Of a stretch of DNA of 64,000 nucleotides, positions 21,054 to 31,476 are shown in pieces. Under the pieces are notes generated by a model, which was not told the origin of the DNA, ran no database searches, and saw only the letters and a program-made list of their open reading frames with translations. The translations under genes and the position numbers were made by a program. This stretch comes from Eustoma russellianum (Eukaryota > Streptophyta > Magnoliopsida > Gentianales > Gentianaceae): the NCBI GenBank assembly GCA_036186865.1, contig AP025048.1, positions 29,143,737-29,207,736 of the forward strand, written 5' to 3'. Each line of letters starts with the position of its first letter. Position 1 is the stretch's first letter.

Positions 21054-24000
21054 TGTAGGATCTGCAAGGCACCACTAGAAGGGGGGGTTGAATAGATGGT
21101 GCGGAAAGTGTGGTTTTTAAAATTTCTTTAAACTTGAACAATTCAAGTTCTGAAAACAGATTCTGTTTTCAGGACCAGTTTTAAAACGTTTTTAAAACCA
21201 GGTTAGAGGTCTTCAAAAATTATGCAATTTTGAGAGAACTTAGCCTCCGATGTTATGATGGTCCCCTAAAAATTTCAAATTAAAATTCAACCTTTAACCC
21301 CTTCAAAAACCGTTGGTACTCAGATTGTGCAAATCTGCCAGAAACGGTAGATGGTTTTGAAAAATTAATTCCTATTTGTGTGAACGTCCAAATGCTCTGA
21401 AAATTTAACCACTAACTCCTTTTATACTATATTTAAATGGATTCAAACAGTTTTGGAAAATTCTTTTGGGAAGTAGGTCAACTACAACCAAAGTCTCAAC
21501 CTTTGCAAGTCTGAAAATCAGACTGCACTAGTCTCAGATCTTTGGATGTTTGAATGACTTATACTTGTCAAAAAGGGTTGAAACTTGCGCCAAAAGAACC
21601 TTAACACGTGTGTCTATGTTTCCTGAAAGTTTCGTAATTTTTGAAATCCGTTTACTATTTTTACGAGCGTGATCAAAAAGGATAAACAGTTCAGTAACTG
21701 AAAAGTAAATGCTGAAAGTAAATTGCACCAAGAATTTTATACTGGTTCGGTTATAAACAACCTACTCCAGTCTTCAAGGAACACCTTCCTTGGTTCACAC
21801 TAATCACACACACGCAGTACACCTTACCGCAGGGTTGATAGAGTTACACCTAACTCCAACCCTTTACAAACCTTGTATTGTAAGTACAATTCGCACGAAC
21901 ACCACCACCTTGCTAGAATGAAGATTGATCACACCTTGATCAATCTTTTACAAAGATATATGAATGGTGGTTTATCTCAAGCCTATTCAAGATTGAAAGA
22001 TATGAAAACAATAGGCTTTACAAGAAGAGAGAAAGAAAGAAGATGTAGAAGAAGAAGGCTATAACACTTTTGATCTTTGATTTTGCAACTCTTGTTCTTG
22101 TTCTTGTTTTGCTCTTCTTCTCTCCATTTTAATGGTGCAGGCCGTCCCCCCTTGGCTGCCTTCCCCTCTTGAAAATTATCTTTTAAGTCCTTGAGAGAGT
22201 GTAAGACATCATTGTGACAAGACCTTGCTTACTTGGCATCTTCTTATTGGATGATCATTTAGTCTTCGCTTACTTGGCACCTCCTTATTGGTTCAACGTT
22301 GTCACCATGATGACATGGAAAAAATCTGATAATTACATTCAACCATGTGCTAAAAATCATCACATAATACCTTCCATAAATCAAGAGATACATCACATAA
22401 CTTTCAAGACAAAAAATCCTTCCTACACAAGGCAAAAATTCGGCCATTAGTAGTCTTGCCATGCTGAAAATTCAGCATGTGCAACATTCCTTTTCTTTCA
22501 AAAATAATGCCAAATATTCTTTGATTTTTCATCATAAGAATGAATCAACAATCTATGGTAAGTATTGCTACCAATTAAGAAATGAACATGGACATGTTTT
22601 GGCACTTAAATTCGGCCATCAAGATTGTACACATGCTGAAAAATTTTCAGCATGTGTGATATGTAAAATATCACCATTTATTTATTTAAATTATATTCAA
22701 AACCTTTCCATTTCTTCTTCCAATCAATCACACAATTTAAGATGACAAAATATGTCTCATTAACATGCAAATTTCGGCCAGCCTTGTGTGTAGTATGCTG
22801 AAATTTTCAGCATGTGACATAAGAGAGATATACCTTGAATTCTTACCATTTGTAGCTTCTCTCTTCAATTTACCAACATTGTAAGATTGATCCTTGACCA
22901 ATCAAGATGCCAACAGAGCTCCACATGTGCTCCAAATCAGCTGTAGGGGCGTTAGATGATATGTATACATGTGCTGAAATTTATTTTTGCTAACTCTATA
23001 AAATAGTGCACATTTAATAATACACACATGTAATATTCCAATCAGCCCTTAATTTAATTTTCTAGAACACTTTAAGATATATATCAGATGTAAAAAGTGT
23101 CTAGATACATGTCACATGATGTACCAAAAACGTTCCATGTGTTGTGTGCGTAGAAAACCGAATTTTCGATATTTATCGATTACCTGATTTTTCTCTAATT
23201 TAAATTCCAACTTTTGCACATGTTATATATATTATGTTATACATAATATATATAATATATACTTTAAATCTCAGCACTTGGCTGGTTTAAAGTGGTACCA
23301 TTAGCATGTGACAAAATTAAACTTGGAATCTTCACATTTTGGCCTTAATGTAGAGTAATTTGTGTGTGCCAACATGGAAAGTATTTTTGGCTGATTTTTC
23401 TGTCATGTGCACGAAATTTTAATCCATTTTTGATGTATATAGGCTGGCCATTTATTTATGTTAAGTACGTGACACGTTGGCGAAGTTTCGGTATTCGCCC
23501 GATACGACAAATTTCGGTTTAGAACCTTTTATCGTGTCGTATTTGATTTTTCATCACCATATCTTATATCATATGATATAAGACCTGAATATACTCATAA
23601 ATATGAGTTAAGTATAGTGGTGTGACGTTAACGTACGTACGTAAAATATATAACGTGTCGGTAGTACGTTGGAATACATGTGTATGTGCCTTTTAAAAAA
23701 ATCTGAAAATATATGTGATATATATGTGTATATGCGTGTGCATTAAAGGATGGGGAGGCGGAGGAGACTTTCCTTCCTTAGCCTTGTTGCCTTTGTGTCT
23801 TTTCCAAATGTAGCTTCCTTTAATGAATTACTTAGTTTATCAAACTAAGTATTTCACTTAATGAACTAGTTTAGTTCATTAATGGTGGCACCTGAAAATA
23901 GTATAAACACAACAAATGTTTGCCATATGATGTAAGCTTTAATGCTTCATGGCTCGTTAGTACGGCAACATAATATATAAGCTAAATAAGGCAAGTAATG

Positions 24001-24112
24001 GCAAGATATCATGCATTCATGTACACGTATATATATTGTGCACGTTTATATATATATATATATACATTTAAGTCACTTATTTTGAAATCACTCAAACCCC
24101 CTTATCTCTACA
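21054..24112 (-). repeat. element-4 3' LTR (left copy, 3059 bp)
   Basis: Reads TGTAGGATC to CTCTACA on the + strand. It contains three palindromes built on CATGCTGAA/TTCAGCATG (22460-22479, 22630-22656, 22795-22813). Small ORFs in this copy recur in the right copy only because the LTRs are nearly identical, so I do not call them genes. Confidence 0.93.
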
Positions 24113-24300
24113 ATCTCCCCCTTTTGATGATTTTCAAAATAACTTGTGTACATGATTTAAATGCTATCTCTCCCCCTTGAACTATGCAAAAATTTGAAAT
24201 TTGAATTTTGAATTTCAAATCCGGCTCCCCCTTGATTTGTACAATTAAGATCAATTAGTGTCCTCTCTCCCCCTTAAATCATGCTTTTCTCTCCCGCTTC
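24113..24300 (-). promoter_or_regulatory. element-4 polypurine tract and four similar boxes
   Basis: The box next to the LTR reads ATCTCCCCCTTTTGATG on the + strand, so AAAAGGGGGAGAT precedes the 3' LTR on the coding strand. Similar CTCCCCCTT boxes lie near 24172, 24226 and 24268, with a weaker CTCTCCCGCTT near 24290. Repeated polypurine boxes are a known Sirevirus trait. Confidence 0.7.
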
Positions 24301-24387
24301 ATTTTGGAAAGTAAATCAAAAGATTCCTGTAAAGACAAAGAAAAAAATCATGCATTTCATATACGTGCATTCGTAAGGGTTATTTAT

Positions 24388-24723
24388 TCAACCCTTTGAA
24401 AATGTTCCTTTTGGTACCCACATTTGGGTGACCTTTCTAGGTCTTCCAAAAGGTGAGAAAGATGATGAGAACGCAACATAATATACTTTAGGTGCACCTT
24501 TATCTGGCCTTTGGCCAAGAACTCCTTTATACGCATTATATGTAGGACGTTTTTGATATGTCCTTGTGTTTGTATGCGTAGTGCGTGGATGGAATGAATG
24601 TCGTGTATGCAATACTCTTTTCTTTTCATGTCTATATGGTACAAAGTTGTGTTTCACGTGATATGAAGATGTGGTGGGACGTGATAAGGGAAGTGACGGT
24701 TTTTGCGTCATCTTAGACGCCAC
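24388..24723 (-). CDS. element-4 Gag C-terminal extension, shifted frame
   Basis: About 111 codons that overlap the end of the long gag frame by 11 bases in the +1 register. It is basic and ends with TQMWVPKGT, the peptide usually found between Gag and protease in Sireviruses. It most likely continues gag after a one-base indel in the CCCCC run near 24726-24730. It has no good initiator of its own. A programmed shift is possible but unsupported. Confidence 0.55.
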   Translation of the reverse strand: MASKMTQKPSLPLSRPTTSSYHVKHNFVPYRHEKKRVLHTRHSFHPRTTHTNTRTYQKRPTYNAYKGVLGQRPDKGAPKVYYVAFSSSFSPFGRPRKVTQMWVPKGTFSKG

Positions 24724-26278
24724 TTGGGGGCTTTGGAGTGTCTACTTTCTTAGACACCACAAACTTAGTTGGTTTGGTTGATACTTCATTAGTATCAACG
24801 TATCCCAAACCCGTTTTGTCACTGTCATGCTTTTGTGATGATATAATGCGATGTAGCATGTTGGATCCCGTATCAAATTGTTTCACCTTTTTCTCTACAT
24901 CGGCATTCCTTGATTTTAATTTTGAAATCTCAGATTTCAATTCAACGTTCTCGGATGTCAATGATGAAATTTCAGATTTTAATGAATTTATAGTGCATGA
25001 CAACTCTTCTTTTGAATCGTTTAATTGAGACACAAGATCTTTGTTAGAAGATTCTAACAATTTCTTGTCTTCAATTAATCGCTTCTTTTCTTTTGCAAGA
25101 GTCTTTGAAAACTTGTGCAATTCTAAATATTGACTAAATAAATCATCATATGAACATTCAGAATCGGAATCAGAGTCGGAAGATACCTCATTTGATGCTT
25201 TAGATGTAAAGCATACTTGTGCCTTGTGTTCTTCCGTATCATCAGTCTCAGAGTCGGATGTGTCACTCCAAGTGGAGGCTTTGAATGCTCTTCTCCTTTG
25301 CTTAGGTTCTAAGACGAGTCTATTCTTGTTCCAATCCTTGCCAGGGTATTTGTTTGTTTGTTTTTCTTTATTAGGGCAGTCGTATGATAGATGTCCAAGT
25401 TTGCCGCATTCATAGCACTTTATTTCCTTATTTTTATTTTTATGATCCTTAGATGAGGTAGACTTATGTTTAATCGATTTTCTCAATATTTTTCTTAATC
25501 TTTTAGCCATTGTGATTAAGTCCTCATCATCGGAATCTGTGTCACTATCATCTACGACGTATTCATTTGATTTAAATGCTATGGCCCTATCATTGTTAGA
25601 AATAGACTCAGAATGTCTTAAAGCAAGTTTGTTTTCATATACCTTAAGTGATCCGATTAGTTCTTCCATTTTAATTGATTTGGTCTCTTTGCTTTCTTCT
25701 ATGGCCGTTACTTTAGGATCCCACTCGGATGGAAGGCTTCGCAAGACCTTTTGTACCTTTTCCTGCATAGTGAAGGCTTTGCCAAGAGACTCAAGAGAAT
25801 TGTAAATGTTAGTCAAGCGTAAATCCATCTCAACAATAGACTCATTTGGCAATAATTTAAAGGACTCAAGTGTGGACATAAGCATATTAATTTTGGACTC
25901 CTTTACTTGGCTAGTCCCTTCATGTTTCATTTCAAGAATATGCCACATCTCTTGAGCACTAGAACAACTAGACACGTAACTAGCTTCACTTTTACTTAGG
26001 CCGTTTAATAGTAGTTGCATGGCTTTAGCATTCATGCTAAGTTTCTTTTTATCATCACTTATATATTCTTGTCTAGTTTTAACGACTTCTAACGTGACTC
26101 CGTCTACAGTGGACAACTTAGATGGAACAAAAGGACCATCTTCTATAATTGACCAAAGATCAATGTCTATTGCCATAAAGAAAAGTTTCATTCTTACCTT
26201 CCATTGAATGAAAGACTCACCGTCAAAAAGAGGAGGCCTTATGGTTGACATTCCTTCTTGCACGGTTGTGGTTGCCAT
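24713..26278 (-). CDS. element-4 Gag, 521 residues, intact
   Basis: Capsid-nucleocapsid protein of a Sirevirus-type copia element, which packages the element RNA. The start is the ATG at 26276-26278, about 40 bases after the primer site. The N-terminal part has RPPLFDGESFIQWKVRMKLF (residues 13-32), then the UBN2-like gag domain to about residue 230. A CCHC knuckle CYECGKLGHLSYDC lies near residues 288-301. The rest is acidic and Ser-rich (WSDTSDSETDD), with a long heptad-rich coiled coil at about residues 395-470. The tail includes KTGLGYVD, typical just before protease. There is no stop or shift in 1.57 kb, which suggests recent origin or constraint. Confidence 0.9.
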   Translation of the reverse strand: MATTTVQEGMSTIRPPLFDGESFIQWKVRMKLFFMAIDIDLWSIIEDGPFVPSKLSTVDGVTLEVVKTRQEYISDDKKKLSMNAKAMQLLLNGLSKSEASYVSSCSSAQEMWHILEMKHEGTSQVKESKINMLMSTLESFKLLPNESIVEMDLRLTNIYNSLESLGKAFTMQEKVQKVLRSLPSEWDPKVTAIEESKETKSIKMEELIGSLKVYENKLALRHSESISNNDRAIAFKSNEYVVDDSDTDSDDEDLITMAKRLRKILRKSIKHKSTSSKDHKNKNKEIKCYECGKLGHLSYDCPNKEKQTNKYPGKDWNKNRLVLEPKQRRRAFKASTWSDTSDSETDDTEEHKAQVCFTSKASNEVSSDSDSDSECSYDDLFSQYLELHKFSKTLAKEKKRLIEDKKLLESSNKDLVSQLNDSKEELSCTINSLKSEISSLTSENVELKSEISKLKSRNADVEKKVKQFDTGSNMLHRIISSQKHDSDKTGLGYVDTNEVSTKPTKFVVSKKVDTPKPPSGV

Positions 26279-26318
26279 CTCACTGAATCGTTGGATCCTT
26301 TGAAGTGAGTGTTCCTGC

Positions 26319-26330
26319 GCTCTGATACCA
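26319..26330 (-). promoter_or_regulatory. element-4 primer binding site
   Basis: GCTCTGATACCA on the + strand, i.e. TGGTATCAGAGC on the coding strand, two bases from the 5' LTR. Confidence 0.92.
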
Positions 26331-26332
26331 AT

Positions 26333-29300
26333 TGTAGGATCTGTAAGGCACCATTAGAAGGGGAGGGGGTTGAATAGATGGTGCGGAAAGTGTGGTTTTT
26401 AAAATTTCTTTAAACTTGAACAATTCAAGTTCTGAAAACAGATTCTGTTTTCAGGACCAGTTTTAAAACGTTTTTAAAACCAGGTTAGAGGTCTTCAAAA
26501 ACTATGAAATTTTGAGAGAACTTAGCCTCAGATGTTATGAGGGTCCCCTAAAAATTTCAAATTAAAATTCAACCTTTAACCCCTTCAAAAACCGTTGGTA
26601 CTCAGATTGTGCAAATCTGCCAGAAACGGTAGATGGTTTTGAAAAATTAATACCTATTTGTGTGAACGTCCAAATGCTCTGAAAATTTAACCACTAACTC
26701 CTTTTATACTATATTTAAATGGGTTCAAACATTTTTGGAAAATCCTTTTGGGAAGTAGGTCAAATACAACTAAAGTCTCAACCTTTGTAAGTCTGAAAAT
26801 CAGACTGCACTAGTCTCAGATCTTTGGATGTTTGAATGACTTATACTTGTCCAAAAGGGTTGAAACTTGCGCCAAAAGAACCTTAACACGTGTGTCTATG
26901 TTTTCTGAAAGTTTCGTAATTTTTGAAATCCGTTTACTATTTTTACGAGCGTGATCAAAAAGGGTAAACAGTGCAGTAACTGAAAAGTAAATGTTGAAAG
27001 TAAATTGCACCAAGAATTTTATACTGGTTCGGTTATAAACAACCTACTCCAGTCTTCAAAGAACACCTTCTTTGGTTCACACTAATCACACACACGCAGT
27101 ACACCTTACCGCAGGGTTGATAGAGTTACACCTAACTCCAACCCTTTACAAACCTTGTATTGTAAGTACAATTCGCACGAACACCACCACCTTGCTAGAA
27201 TGAAGATTGATCACACCTTGATCAATCTTTTACAAAGATATATGAATGGTGGTTTATCTCAAGCCTATTCAAGATTGAAAGATATGAAAACAATAGGCTT
27301 TACAAGAAGAGAGAAAGAAAGAAGATGTAGAAGAAGAAGGCTATAACACTTTTGATCTTTGATTTTGCAACTCTTGTTCTTGTTCTTGTTTTGCTCTTCT
27401 TCTCTCCATTTTAATGGTGCAGGCCGTCCCCCCTTGGTTGCCTTCCCCTCTTGAAAATTATCTTTTAAGTCCTTGAGAGAGTGTAAGACATCATTGTGAC
27501 AAGACCTTGCTTACTTGGCATCTTCTTATTGGATGATCATTTAGTCTTCGCTTACTTGGCACCTCCTTATTGGTTCAACGTTGTCACCATGATGACATGG
27601 AAAAAATCTGATAATTACATTCAACCATGTGCTAAAAATCATCACATAATACCTTCCATAAATCAAGAGATACATCACATAACTTTCAAGACAAAAAATC
27701 CTTCCTACACAAGGCAAAAATTCGGCCATTAGTAGTCTTGCCATGCTGAAAATTCAGCATGTGCAACATTCCTTTTCTTTCAAAAATAATGCCAAATATT
27801 CTTTGATTTTTCATCATAAGAATGAATCAACAATCTATGGTAAGTATTGCTACCAATTAAGAAATGAACATGGACATGTTTTGGCACTTAAATTCGGCCA
27901 TCAAGATTGTACACATGCTGAAAAATTTTCAGCATGTGTGATATGTAAAATATCACCATTTATTTATTTAAATTATATTCAAAACCTTTCCATTTCTTCT
28001 TCCAATCAATCACACAATTTAAGATGACAAAATATGTCTCATTAACATGCAAATTTCGGCCAGCCTTGTGTGTAGTATGCTGAAATTTTCAGCATGTGAC
28101 ATAAGAGAGATATACCTTGAATTCTTACCATTTGTAGCTTCTCTCTTCAATTTACCAACATTGTAAGATTGATCCTTGACCAATCAAGATGCCAACAGAG
28201 CTCCACATGTGCTCCAAATCAGCTGTAGGGGCGTTAGATGATATGTATACATGTGCTGAAATTTATTTTTGCTAACTCTGTAAAATAGTGCACATTTAAT
28301 AATACACACATGTAATATTCCAATCAGCCCTTAATTTAATTTTCTAGAACACTTTAAGATGTATATCATATGTAAAAAGTGTCTAGATACGTGTCACATG
28401 ATGTACCAAAAACGTTCCATGTGTTGTGTGCGTAGAAAACCGAATTTTCGATATTTATCGATTACCCGATTTTTCTCTAATTTAAATTCCAACTTTTGCA
28501 CATGTTATATATATTATGTTATACATAATATATATAATATATACTTTAAATCTCAGCACTTGGCTGGTTTAAAGTGGTACCATTAGCATGTGACAAAATT
28601 AAACTTGGAATCTTCACATTTTGGCCTTAATGTGGAGTAATTTGTGTGTGCCAACATGGAAAGTATTTTTGGCTGATTTTTCTCTCATGTGCACGAAATT
28701 TTAATCCATTTTTGATGTATATGGGCTGGCCATTTATTTATGTCAAGTACGTGACACGTTGGCGAAGTTTCGGTATTCGCCCGATACGACAAATTTCGGT
28801 TTAGAACCTTTTATCGTGTCGTATTTGATTTGTCATCACCATATCTTATATCATATGATATAAAACCTGAATATACTCATAAATATGAGTTAAGTATAGT
28901 GGTGTGACGTTAACGTACGTACGTAAAATATATAACGTGTCGGTAGTACGTTGGAATACATGTGTATGTGCCTTTTAAAAAAATCTGAAAATATATGTGA
29001 TATATATGTGTATATGCGTGTGCATTAAAGGATGGGGAGGAGGAGAAGACTTTCCTTCCTTAGCCTTGTTGCCTTTGTGTCTTTTCCAAATGTAGCTTCC
29101 TTTAATGAACTACTTAGTTTATCAAACTAAGTATTTCACAACAAATGTTTGCCATATGATTGCCATATGATGTAAACACAACAAATGTTTGCCATATGAT
29201 GTAAGCTTTAATGCTTCATGGCTCGTTAGTACGGCAACATAATATATAAGCTAAATAAGGCAAGTAATGGCAAGATATCATGCATTCATATACACGTATA

Positions 29301-29377
29301 TATATATTGTGCACGTTTATATATATATACATTTAAGTCACTTATTTTGAAATCACTCAAACCCCCTTATCTCTACA
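26333..29377 (-). repeat. element-4 5' LTR (right copy, 3045 bp)
   Basis: Pairs with 21054-24112. By eye the difference is about 1% overall but uneven: about 20 substitutions in the first 740 bp, one in the next 1.2 kb, and about 14 in the rest. A rearranged block of about 75 bp lies near 29140-29200, where GTTTGCCATATGAT is repeated. Confidence 0.93.
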
Positions 29378-29382
29378 TAACG

Positions 29383-29792
29383 ATGGATGAAGTAAAGCTG
29401 AGCTGACAAAGTACTACTGCCGGGCTGAGGTGATCAAGGCAGAGAAAGTGTAGCCGATGTGAAGAAGGACGGCCAAACGGAGCTAGAATAAAGAGGTGCT
29501 GAGCCGATGTGACGAGGTGAAGCACCAGTTAGGCAGCAAAGGTAAGGCAAAACTACAATACTTCAGTCTCGTAAATATCATACCTTAGGATCTTTAATGT
29601 TCATATGTCCGACAGAACAGGTAACTAGGCCTTATCTTTATAAACATTAGAAAACACTGTAGATGAACGGTAACCACCGTACAAATAGGAATATAAAGCT
29701 GTTAGAGGCTGAAAAACCTCCTATAAAAGGAGAGCAACCTTGTAAATTTGTTTTTAACTTGAATGAGTTTTTAAATTCTTTCAATCTCGACA
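29383..29792 (+). repeat. copia-3 3' LTR, second part
   Basis: Distal 410 bp of the 3' LTR, resuming right after the TAACG duplication and ending AATCTCGACA. It matches the truncated 5' LTR from about 29485 onward. Confidence 0.85.
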
Positions 29793-30766
29793 GATGATAC
29801 ATGGAAGCATGTAATCAATTCACAAACATTGCAATACTAATCATGAATTCTTAATTTTCGACTTTAGATCACGAGAAAACCATAGGTTCTCCTAAAAACC
29901 ATGGTAATTTCGGGCCGTATAGCTGTAAACAAAAACACACTTACCATCATTGAGTAGCCCAATTTTCAAGGGCTGTAGAGCTTCTCACGGAATCAAATTA
30001 TGTATCTGAATGTTTTAGTGAACTGCAACAATTTTCCTTTTCACTACGGAATTTGATGAAAATTTCTGAAGTCGGAGAGGTTTAACCTAAGTTTTTATCT
30101 TATAGTCTTATTGTAGTAAATTCATTACACCAGAAATCCCTCCTTTCATTTCTTAATTGGTGGTTGGCGTGGAAAACTTAAGAAAATGCCTAATATGCCC
30201 TTCTATGTAAAATTGATTCCTTGGACCCTTTGTTATCTTATTAGTCTGACATTAAACGACCATTCACCAAAAAAAAAAAAGTTTAGCCATTAAATGATAA
30301 AATAATAACAAATAAGATGCATTATATATATTTCACCTTGTGTTTAAAAGATGTGTGATTACCACCAAGTTAATAACTCAATGGCGATTGTTATTATCGC
30401 ATTGACTAATTATTCACTAATAAATATCTTAAAAATTAAATTATAAACCATGATGAAGTTTGTGTCGTGTCCCTAGACAGAACAAACAAACTCCGTGTGC
30501 TGTCGTTAAATTCACCAATAATGGATTCTAACCTTTTCTTAACAACACGCATACCCTTGTTTCCATCAGCAAAATAATTAACATTATTTTTTTAGCTTTT
30601 ATATTATTACAAACTAAGCAAATAGTAGTTTAATGGTGATGCAGAGAATCCCCACATCTTCCCCAGAGCATCAAACGATCTCTTCAACTTGTCTTCATTC
30701 CCAAAGTTGACCTGAACATCTTTTAGCCCCAAAAGATTCTCAATCAAATAAATTCCCCAAGGTTTG
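29793..30766 (+). promoter_or_regulatory. CCaMK 5' flank, about 1 kb of non-transposon DNA
   Basis: AT-rich DNA between the copia-3 LTR and the CCaMK start codon. It has an A run near 30270-30281 and a TTTATATTATT TATA-like box near 30598-30608. The stretch from about 30635 to 30766, CT-rich and without ATG, would be 5' UTR. I see no recognised cis-element, so the TATA box and UTR are inferences from position and composition. Confidence 0.35.
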
Positions 30767-31476
30767 ATGGGACAAGAAACACGTAGACTCTCAGATGAAT
30801 ATCTTGTTGCTGATGTTCTTGGGAGAGGAGGATTCTCAGTAGTAAGAAGAGGAATCAGAAAATCAGGCGGAGGAAAAACGGAGGTGGCAATCAAAACACT
30901 GAGAAGAATAGGGACATGGATGCATCATGACCGAACATCAAGGAATAATAGTTCATCGTCGACTCGAGACAAGAATCTAAGACAGGCCTTAGTATCAGAT
31001 GCTTTGCTAACAAATGAGCTTCTAGTAATGAGAAGAATCGTAGAAGATGTTTCCCCACATCCAAACGTGATCCATTTATACGATGTGTGCGAGGATTCAG
31101 ATGGGGTTCATCTGATATTGGAGATTTGTTCAGGAGGGGAACTGTTTGATAGGATTGTGGCACAAGAGAGGTACTCTGAGGCCGGGGCCGCAGGAGTGGT
31201 GAGGCAAATTGCACAAGGTCTGAAAGCTCTTCATAAAGCAAACATTGTACATAGAGATTTAAAGCCAGAGAATTGCTTGTTCTTGAATAAAGAGGAGGAT
31301 TCTTCATTGAAGATTATGGATTTTGGGTTGAGTTCTGTGGAGGATTTTACTGATCCTGTTGTGGGATTGTTTGGGTCTATTGACTATGTGTCTCCAGAAG
31401 CTCTTTCTCAAGATCGAATCACTCATAAAGCTGATATCTGGTCACTAGGGGTCATCCTCTACATCTTGCTCTCCGG
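30767..31476 (+). CDS. CCaMK: CCaMK exon 1
   Basis: Codes residues 1-236 and two bases of Gly237: most of the kinase domain through LGVILYILLSG. The donor is GTAATT at 31477. A Ser/Asn-rich insert (about residues 57-68) replaces the variable loop seen in other CCaMKs. Confidence 0.95.

Larger units (their letters stand above)
21054..29377 (-). mobile_element. element-4, gag-only Sirevirus-like element with 3-kb LTRs
   Basis: Minus-strand LTR element flanked by a perfect 5-bp target duplication TAACG (21049-21053 and 29378-29382). The LTRs are 21054-24112 and 26333-29377 (3059 and 3045 bp). The internal region is only 2220 bp and holds one long gag, a short second frame, a primer site and repeated polypurine boxes. 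I find no protease, integrase, reverse transcriptase or RNase H. It would need pol from another element and so is a non-autonomous, LARD-like derivative. Gag with a long acidic coiled-coil tail, several polypurine boxes and LTR palindromes are recognised traits of Sireviruses. Confidence 0.92.
16075..29792 (+). mobile_element. copia-3, old degraded copia element split by element-4
   Basis: A decayed Ty1/copia element in + orientation. It has a 5' LTR missing roughly its first 250 bp, a primer site, gag-pol with many stops, a polypurine tract, and a 3' LTR split by element-4 (21054-29377). With element-4 removed the 3' LTR is about 557 bp (20907-21053 plus 29383-29792). The 5' LTR aligns only with the distal part of that sequence. 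Target duplications cannot be checked because the left end is lost. Confidence 0.85.

Noticed and set aside
21873..22745. Three small ORFs (63, 78 and 94 codons) found identically at 27155-28027
   Set aside because: They lie in the two LTRs of element-4 and are identical because the LTRs are nearly identical; they have no domain or start context, so recurrence is not evidence of coding.
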